Positions 43,864-49,163 of a stretch of 49,163 nucleotides of DNA are shown piece after piece; position 1 is the stretch's first letter; the number at the start of each line of letters is the position of its first letter. Below the pieces are notes generated by a model. The model was not told where the DNA came from. It searched no databases and saw only the letters and a program-made list of their open reading frames with translations. The translations under genes were made by a program, and so were the position numbers. The stretch is taken from assembly GCA_964410015.1 (NCBI GenBank), contig CAYPFV010000005.1, positions 1-49,163 of the forward strand, in the 5' to 3' direction. Source of the DNA: SKVR01 sp964410015. GTDB taxonomy: Bacteria > Bacteroidota > Bacteroidia > Bacteroidales > UBA7960.

Positions 43864-46473
43864 TCAGTAATTTTTTTCAGGATACTGATCCTTCCACCAT
43901 TCAGGCTGATCTTTCAGGTGTTTATCCCACCAGGCCATGATGGTATTGTGCCATGAAATCCGCTTGTTATAGTCCAGGATGTGATGATCCTGATCTTTAA
44001 CCATGATCAGTTCAACGGGTTTATCCAGAATTTTCAGCGCTGTATAAAACTGGATACTTTCTCCCGGGGGAACGTTGGTATCTGAATCGCCGGTAAGCAA
44101 TAGCAAAGGAGTATTAACTTTGTCTGCCTTGAAAAGTGGACTTTGATTGACATAGAGTTCCTGGTTGTTCCACGGATAGCTTCCGGCAGAGGCTACACCA
44201 CTGTAGGAATATCCCCAGTATCCTTCACCCCAGTAGCTCGAAAGCGCACTGATGCCTGCATGAGAAATGGCAGCGGTAAAAATGTCTGTCTGGGTCATCA
44301 GCAGCATAGTCATAAATCCACCGTAAGAAGCACCTGCACAACCAATTTTATTTTTATTGGCATAAGGATGTGCTTCGAGAAACTTTTTGGTGCCTTCAAT
44401 GATTTCATCCGCTACCGTTATCCCCCAGTTGTTCACATGAGCAGCCGAAAACTCCTGTCCAAACCCTATGGCACCACTGGGTTGCAACACATAAACAAGA
44501 TATCCGCTACCGGCCCACAGGTTAAAAGGGTACCTGCCCCCAAATGTCCGTCCTACCGGGGTGGTTCCTCCATAATAGTATACAATTACAGGGTATTGAT
44601 CCTGTGGGTTAAATCCGGGTGGATAGTATACCCTCCCTTTGATGTTCAATCCCTGATCTGTTTGAAAATCCCAGTCTTTTACCTCCCCCATTTCCACATG
44701 TTGATAGTTTTCGGATTCGGTATCTTCCAGCAAACTGCTACGCCTATTTTTCAGGTTTAGCAAATAGTATTTGCTGGGCGCATTAACCTCGTTGGAGCGG
44801 TAAACAGCGGTTCTTTTCTCCCTGGCATAATCAGGTGCTGCCAAAAATTCTCCTTCAAGGGGCAGCATTTCCATTTCTTCTTTCTTTATATCATAGCGGT
44901 AAATTTTTCTTTTGTCTTCTTCGCTAACAAGCAAATAAATATGGTTATCGCTTTTGTTCCATGTTGCAGAAGATACGGAAGGGTCAAAAGTTTTGGTGAA
45001 AGGGGTTACATTTTGTGTGGAAAGATCATAAATATAAGCCTGGGTGTCGTAGTTATTGGGGATAGTACCTTCAGCAACATTTTCACCAATACCATCGAAA
45101 GCAGAAGGGCCACCAGTACAAAGCAGCTGATCTCCTTCCGGGGAAAATTTAGCATTTAAGGAGTATAGTTGATCTACCCATAAGGTATCCAGTTGCATAG
45201 AATTCAGGTTCAGAATAAACATATTTTGCCTGGAATAGGGTATTTCGGTATAATCAGGATAGGATTGACTAAAGAGGATTTGTTCGCTTTCAGGGTGAAT
45301 ATCCTGAAGGTAGCTCGAAAGATTGCCATAGGTTATTCGTTGATGGGTATTGCTATTCAGATCAAATTTGTAAAGGAACGACCGGTTTCTGAAATGGGGT
45401 TGTCTGTCTGCCATTCCTATTATTTGTCTTATATCGTCATCAGTTCCTTTTCCTTTTTCCTGCAGCGAGTATATGATGTAATTTTCATCGGGAGCCCATT
45501 GATATCCGGTAAAGTTTTCCATATCCTCCATGAGTTGTTCAACAACACCGTTTTGAATATCGTGCAGGTAAAGTGATGTTTTTCCGTTTTTGGTAGTTGT
45601 ATAAGATAATTTGTTGCTTTCAGGGGTCCAGTTTATTCTGGAAACATCAGCATGTCTGAAGCTATGAATTACTTTTTGGTCTTCTGTGCTTTTTATTTCC
45701 GGCCATCTTTCCGTTTTACCAGTGGCAGAAATGATTTGTGAATAATTGATGATATAATAGTTTCCATCAGGGGAAATATCCACAGAAGAGATTTTTTTTC
45801 CTTCCAGCACATCATGGATGTTTTTCTCTCTGAGCGGGTCGGGAGAGAACCCCAGGTCGTGAACCTGGTAAGGTTCTTTCAACTCCAGATTTGCCCTGAT
45901 TTTCCAGTCCAGGGGAGCATCCGAGCCTTTGATTGTTTTCAAAATCAGCAGGTGTTTGCCTCTGTTCATTTTCAGCTCCTTTGTTACTTTTCCCACCGTT
46001 TTTTCTTCTTTTTCGGTGGTCTTTTTTGTGCCGATTACTTTTCCATTCAACCAGGCCCTGAGCATATGGGGTGTTTTAATCTCAAGTGTGGCTTCCATCC
46101 ATCTGCTGGCAGTGATATAGACAGCCAGGTAACTCACCTGTGGCTTATTCGCATCAGTTATTGCTTCCAAAGTGATATACCCATTGCTATCTGTAAAAGC
46201 TTCATTCCAGGTGATGGTGTTTCCGTTTCTTACCATCAGTGTTTTCCCGGGTTGGGGAAAGTGGTCTTCCAGCGATAGAAAGGTTTGCTCCAAAAGCGAT
46301 GCTTCCGAGAAAGTTTCTCCCATCACATTTTCCGTGTTGGCAAATACAGGCGTTTCCAACAATTGCGGACTGGTTTTCATCCACTGAGAGACTACAACTT
46401 TATTGTTGTTGCTGCTGGTTGCTGCAAATACCCATAAAAATGACAAGAAAAAAATCATGACTGCTTTACTCAT
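43864..46473 (-). CDS. S9-family prolyl oligopeptidase-type peptidase, exported
   Basis: An 869-residue serine peptidase with a signal peptide (about 1-20). A non-homologous N-terminal portion (to about 210) is followed by WD40/PD40-like propeller blades (ISSVDISPDGNYYIINYS, RINWTPESNKLSYTT, YQWAPDENYIIYS and AKFSPEGDQLLCTGG). The C-terminal alpha/beta-hydrolase domain (about 620-869) has its nucleophile in GCAGASYGGFMT, the acid in TGDSDTNVPPGES, and the histidine in KDQDHHILDY. This is the dipeptidyl-peptidase/acylaminoacyl-peptidase layout. It is probably periplasmic, trimming peptides, often at proline; the exact specificity cannot be read. It stands alone. Confidence 0.92.
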   Translation of the reverse strand: MSKAVMIFFLSFLWVFAATSSNNNKVVVSQWMKTSPQLLETPVFANTENVMGETFSEASLLEQTFLSLEDHFPQPGKTLMVRNGNTITWNEAFTDSNGYITLEAITDANKPQVSYLAVYITASRWMEATLEIKTPHMLRAWLNGKVIGTKKTTEKEEKTVGKVTKELKMNRGKHLLILKTIKGSDAPLDWKIRANLELKEPYQVHDLGFSPDPLREKNIHDVLEGKKISSVDISPDGNYYIINYSQIISATGKTERWPEIKSTEDQKVIHSFRHADVSRINWTPESNKLSYTTTKNGKTSLYLHDIQNGVVEQLMEDMENFTGYQWAPDENYIIYSLQEKGKGTDDDIRQIIGMADRQPHFRNRSFLYKFDLNSNTHQRITYGNLSSYLQDIHPESEQILFSQSYPDYTEIPYSRQNMFILNLNSMQLDTLWVDQLYSLNAKFSPEGDQLLCTGGPSAFDGIGENVAEGTIPNNYDTQAYIYDLSTQNVTPFTKTFDPSVSSATWNKSDNHIYLLVSEEDKRKIYRYDIKKEEMEMLPLEGEFLAAPDYAREKRTAVYRSNEVNAPSKYYLLNLKNRRSSLLEDTESENYQHVEMGEVKDWDFQTDQGLNIKGRVYYPPGFNPQDQYPVIVYYYGGTTPVGRTFGGRYPFNLWAGSGYLVYVLQPSGAIGFGQEFSAAHVNNWGITVADEIIEGTKKFLEAHPYANKNKIGCAGASYGGFMTMLLMTQTDIFTAAISHAGISALSSYWGEGYWGYSYSGVASAGSYPWNNQELYVNQSPLFKADKVNTPLLLLTGDSDTNVPPGESIQFYTALKILDKPVELIMVKDQDHHILDYNKRISWHNTIMAWWDKHLKDQPEWWKDQYPEKNY

Positions 46474-46845
46474 GTAAAAATAGTTTTAAAGGTGAAAAAA
46501 TTGATTTATACCTAATTCTGTGAATACTTATTGAAGGTTTTTTGTGTTAATTTTTAGCATTACCTGTCAGCAGCAAAAAAACCGTGCTTTTCCTTCTATC
46601 TGATCAAAAATCTATACCAACCAGGCATCTGATGGTTGCAAACCATAAGTTCTGCTTTTCGCAAATGATTGTTTTGAAATTGAGCATTACGAAGCAATGG
46701 GTCTTTTGTGATAGTACCAACAGCGCAAAATTAACATCTTCATCCGATCATTAAGGTTTTTGGGTAAGAAAAAAATGTACTACTTTTGTTTCATATTTTA
46801 AGTGATTATTTTTCAGATTACTAAACTTTATATTTAACAATATTT
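46474..46845. other. Divergent intergenic region with glyA promoter
   Basis: 372 bp between the divergent peptidase and glyA genes. A small perfect hairpin ATGGTT-GCA-AACCAT (46632-46646) and the glyA promoter (46757-46788) are the only features seen. Confidence 0.6.
46757..46788 (+). promoter_or_regulatory. Bacteroidota-type promoter for glyA
   Basis: TTTTTG (TTG at 46760-46762), an 18-bp gap, and TACTTTTG at 46781-46788 match the -33/-7 consensus. The leader to the start codon is about 50 nt and A/T-rich. Confidence 0.65.
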
Positions 46846-48126
46846 ATGAAAAGAGATACGCAAATATTTGACCTTATCGGGTTGGAAAAACAACGACAAT
46901 TGCAAGGTGTGGAGTTAATTGCCTCTGAGAATTTTGTCAGCGATCAGGTGATGGAAGCTGTTGGAAGTGTTTTAACCAACAAATATGCTGAAGGATATCC
47001 CGGAAAACGCTATTACGGTGGTTGTCAGATCGTAGACCAAACCGAGCAGTTGGCCATAGACCGGGCCAGAGAGCTTTTTGGTGCAGACTGGGCAAATGTA
47101 CAACCTCATAGTGGAGCACAGGCCAATGCAGCTGTTTTTCTGGCATGTTTAAATCCCGGAGATACCTTTATGGGATTAGACCTCAGCCATGGCGGGCATC
47201 TTTCGCATGGAGCACCCGTTAATTTATCAGGTATTCTGTATCGTCCCATAGCTTATAAACTCAAGGAAGAAACCGGTTTGATCGATTACGACGATATGGA
47301 AAAAATAGCTTTGGAACAAAAACCTAAATTGCTAATTGCCGGTGCTTCGGCCTATTCGCAAGATTGGGATTATCAACGCATGAGAAACATTGCAGATAAG
47401 GTGGGTGCACTGCTGATGGCAGATATTGCACACCCTGCCGGTTTAATTGCTGCCAAACTGCTCAATGATCCGCTGAAGCATTGCCATATCGTAACCACTA
47501 CCACCCACAAAACCCTGAGAGGGCCAAGAGGTGGTCTGATCCTGATCGGTAATGACATGGAAAATCCGTGGGGACTTACCACTCCTAAGGGCGTGGTGAA
47601 AAAATTGTCGCAAGTTCTGGATTCTGCTGTTTTCCCCGGAACACAAGGCGGACCACTGGAGCACATTATTGCTGCCAAAGCGGTTGCCTTTGGTGAAGCT
47701 CTGCAACCCTCTTTCCGGCAATACGGCATGCAGGTCATCAAAAACGCCAAAGCAATGGCAAAAGCTTTCATAGACAAAGGATACCATGTGGTCTCAGGTG
47801 GCACACAAAACCATCTGATGCTTATAGACCTCAGAAGCAAATTCCCCGGTATTTCCGGGAAAAAAGTGGAGAATACACTTGTTTTGGCAGATATAACCAT
47901 CAATAAAAATATGGTTCCCTTCGATAGCCGGTCTCCTTTTCAAACCTCCGGATTCAGGGTAGGCACTTCTGCCGTTACCACCCGCGGGTTGCAGGAAGAG
48001 CATGTAATAACCATTGTTGATCTTATCGATGAGGTGATCTCCAATATCGACAACCAAGAAAGCATAAAACAGGTCAGGAAAAAAGTCAATGACATGATGG
48101 TAAACTTTCCCTTGTTTGCCTGGTAA
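46846..48126 (+). CDS. glyA: Serine hydroxymethyltransferase
   Basis: A PLP enzyme of 426 residues that converts serine and tetrahydrofolate to glycine and 5,10-methylene-tetrahydrofolate, the main one-carbon source. Near-invariant segments: IASENFVSDQVMEAVGS, NKYAEGYPGKRYYGGC, NVQPHSGAQANAAVF, and MADIAHPAGLIAAKL (PLP-ring aspartate). The Schiff-base lysine is in TTTTHKTLRGPRGG, with PGTQGGPLEHIIAAKAVAF after it. The C-terminal PFQTSGFRVGTSAVTTRG contains the carboxylate-binding arginine. Length is normal. It has its own promoter and no visible operon partner. Confidence 0.97.
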   Translation: MKRDTQIFDLIGLEKQRQLQGVELIASENFVSDQVMEAVGSVLTNKYAEGYPGKRYYGGCQIVDQTEQLAIDRARELFGADWANVQPHSGAQANAAVFLACLNPGDTFMGLDLSHGGHLSHGAPVNLSGILYRPIAYKLKEETGLIDYDDMEKIALEQKPKLLIAGASAYSQDWDYQRMRNIADKVGALLMADIAHPAGLIAAKLLNDPLKHCHIVTTTTHKTLRGPRGGLILIGNDMENPWGLTTPKGVVKKLSQVLDSAVFPGTQGGPLEHIIAAKAVAFGEALQPSFRQYGMQVIKNAKAMAKAFIDKGYHVVSGGTQNHLMLIDLRSKFPGISGKKVENTLVLADITINKNMVPFDSRSPFQTSGFRVGTSAVTTRGLQEEHVITIVDLIDEVISNIDNQESIKQVRKKVNDMMVNFPLFAW

Positions 48127-48475
48127 TCATTTACTCATCCGGTAGTTTTGAAGATTTTGATGCCATCACAGCTTTTTCTTTCATACCCGGGCAGAAATTT
48201 GTTAAAACTTTAGTTCCTGGGTCTGCTCCGAAAAGTCTTTTTTAATGAAGTAGTGAAAACATTAAATTGCTGTTTTCCTGATCATCATGGATATGGATTA
48301 GTGTTTATTTGAGTAATTTGTGGACAATAAACTTTTCAGCGCAGACTTAGTTTTTTAAAAAAGAATTCTCTTTTTGAGCAATGAAATTTAAAACTTAATC
48401 TAAATATTAAGGTCTTTTCTTGTTTATTTGTTAAATTATTGCCATTTTTAACGGTGTTGATAAAATACAATAAAC
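48127..48475. other. Intergenic region with R2 repeat
   Basis: 349 bp between glyA and the phosphatase gene, largely occupied by R2 copy 1 (48221-48346). The phosphatase promoter is presumably between the repeat and 48475. No consensus box is clear. Confidence 0.6.
48221..48346 (+). repeat. R2 MITE-like repeat, copy 1 (uninterrupted, 126 bp)
   Basis: Ends GTCTGCTCCGAAAAGT and ACTTTTCAGCGCAGAC are inverted repeats with 14 of 16 positions matching. The interior matches R2 copy 2 (37230-37514) once the nested R1 element is removed. Here TAATGAAGTAGTGAAAAC runs straight through the position where R1 is inserted in copy 2, giving the empty-site sequence. No coding capacity. Confidence 0.78.
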
Positions 48476-48970
48476 ATGAAAACTTTATTTCTTATGCGTC
48501 ATGGAAAATCATCCTGGGATAATCTCAATCTGGAGGATCATGAACGTCCGCTATTAAAAAAAGGGATAAAAAGGACGTTGAAAATATCGGATTTTCTGGC
48601 AGAAAAGAAAATAAAACCTGATGTAATTATTTCAAGTACAGCTGTGAGAGCTTACGAGACAGCGGGTTTAATTGCAAAACAGCTCGATTATCCTGAAGAA
48701 AGGATCATTTTGAATGAATCGCTGTATTTTTCGGGGGTGCAAGCCATTGAGGAGGTCATTTGCCGATTGCCCAAAAGCAGCCAATCAGCCATGATTGTAG
48801 GTCATAATCCTGATATGACACGTTTTGTCAATCAGTTTATGGAAGAAAAAATTGACTATTTGCCCACATCGGCGGTCATAGGTTTTAATTTTCATTGTTC
48901 GCACTGGCGTGAGATTATGCTTTCAAAGAGGGAACTGTTATTTTTCATGTATCCCAAGAAGGTTGACTGA
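48476..48970 (+). CDS. sixA: SixA-type histidine phosphatase
   Basis: A 164-residue protein of the histidine-phosphatase (phosphoglycerate mutase-like) superfamily. The catalytic motif LMRHGKSSW (residues 6-14) contains the phospho-accepting histidine. A second basic cluster is in VIISSTAVRAYETA, and the distal histidine is in MIVGHNPDMTRF. Length and the RHGKSSW context match SixA, which dephosphorylates phosphohistidine proteins such as HPt domains or the nitrogen-PTS NPr. The partner here is unknown; several family members act on small phosphorylated metabolites instead. An R2 repeat lies 130 bp upstream. Confidence 0.88.
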   Translation: MKTLFLMRHGKSSWDNLNLEDHERPLLKKGIKRTLKISDFLAEKKIKPDVIISSTAVRAYETAGLIAKQLDYPEERIILNESLYFSGVQAIEEVICRLPKSSQSAMIVGHNPDMTRFVNQFMEEKIDYLPTSAVIGFNFHCSHWREIMLSKRELLFFMYPKKVD

Positions 48971-49082
48971 TCCCGGAAACCAGAAACATCTCACTGCAAT
49001 TTCCTTGTTTGCCAGGTATCTGCAAAAGACATACATTTTCTGAGGTCTACAAAAGATGAACCGAGCCATGACAAAGTTTTTG

Positions 49083-49102
49083 ACACACACGCACATGATT
49101 AT
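49083..49102 (+). repeat. Partial R3-like repeat
   Basis: ACACACACGCACATGATTAT resembles the right half of R3 copy 1 (from about position 40). The region 48971-49163 otherwise has no supportable gene. Confidence 0.35.
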
Positions 49103-49140
49103 AATGCACGGCATGTAAAGCATGCAGTCAGACTGTTGGC

Positions 49141-49155
49141 GAGCTCCATCTGACC
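49141..49155 (+). repeat. GAGCTCCATCTGACC motif at window end
   Basis: Identical over 15 bp to the motif within R1 copy B (6757-6771). GTCAGA shortly before and TCTGAC inside it can pair, forming a small stem. The window ends 8 bp later, so the full element cannot be seen. Confidence 0.45.
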
Positions 49156-49163
49156 GAATTAAT

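Overview
The window looks like a chromosomal segment from a member of the Bacteroidota, probably a free-living, perhaps marine, polysaccharide degrader; I do not name a genus. The evidence is a SusC/SusD pair with a laminarinase-type GH16 enzyme, many lipoproteins with Bacteroidota-style N-termini, A-rich leaders in place of strong Shine-Dalgarno sites, and promoters matching the TTG / about 19 bp / TAnnTTTG consensus of this phylum. Coding density is ordinary. Several intergenic gaps are long and carry small dispersed repeats.

Layout. 1-5.6 kb: asd (lysine/threonine/methionine branch), then a sulfate-activation operon cysC-cysD-cysNC in which a stand-alone APS kinase precedes ATP sulfurylase, and the large subunit carries a second, degenerate-looking kinase domain. 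No sulfite- or PAPS-reducing enzyme is present here. 6.1-11.7 kb: a curli-type (type VIII) secretion locus with a CsgH/CsgC-like protein, CsgE, CsgF, CsgG with a long C-terminal extension, and a propeller lipoprotein. No curlin subunit gene is visible. 11.8-20.4 kb: housekeeping genes: a CobW-type GTPase, C69 dipeptidase, riboflavin synthase, D-lactate-type dehydrogenase, a soluble sensor kinase / NarL-type regulator pair and an alpha/beta hydrolase. A tRNA-Gln (TTG) and a voltage-gated-type K+ channel with a C-terminal zinc ribbon follow.

21.9-40.5 kb: a polysaccharide utilisation locus on the minus strand, best read as a beta-1,3-glucan (laminarin) system. A membrane-spanning propeller/LuxR regulator precedes a PKD surface glycan-binding lipoprotein, a GH16 endo-glucanase lipoprotein, SusC, SusD, an inner-membrane sugar porter, a clan GH-A lipoprotein glycosidase and a 1131-residue cytoplasmic protein with GH94-superfamily (glycan phosphorylase) motifs. 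The inferred flow is surface cleavage, SusCD import, sugar-porter uptake of short oligosaccharides, and cytoplasmic phosphorolysis. No GH3 beta-glucosidase is present. 40.9-49.2 kb: a small membrane protein, transketolase, an S9 peptidase, glyA and a SixA-type phosphatase.

The least expected signal is a set of small MITE-like repeats. Family R1 has four copies; three have a core of exactly 152 bp by my count. Its ends are inverted repeats and it is flanked by 7-bp direct repeats. Family R2 (about 126 bp, 16-bp inverted termini) has two copies. One R1 copy sits inside an R2 copy, and the uninterrupted R2 copy at 48.2 kb preserves the empty site. Another R1 copy carries a 123-bp insertion.
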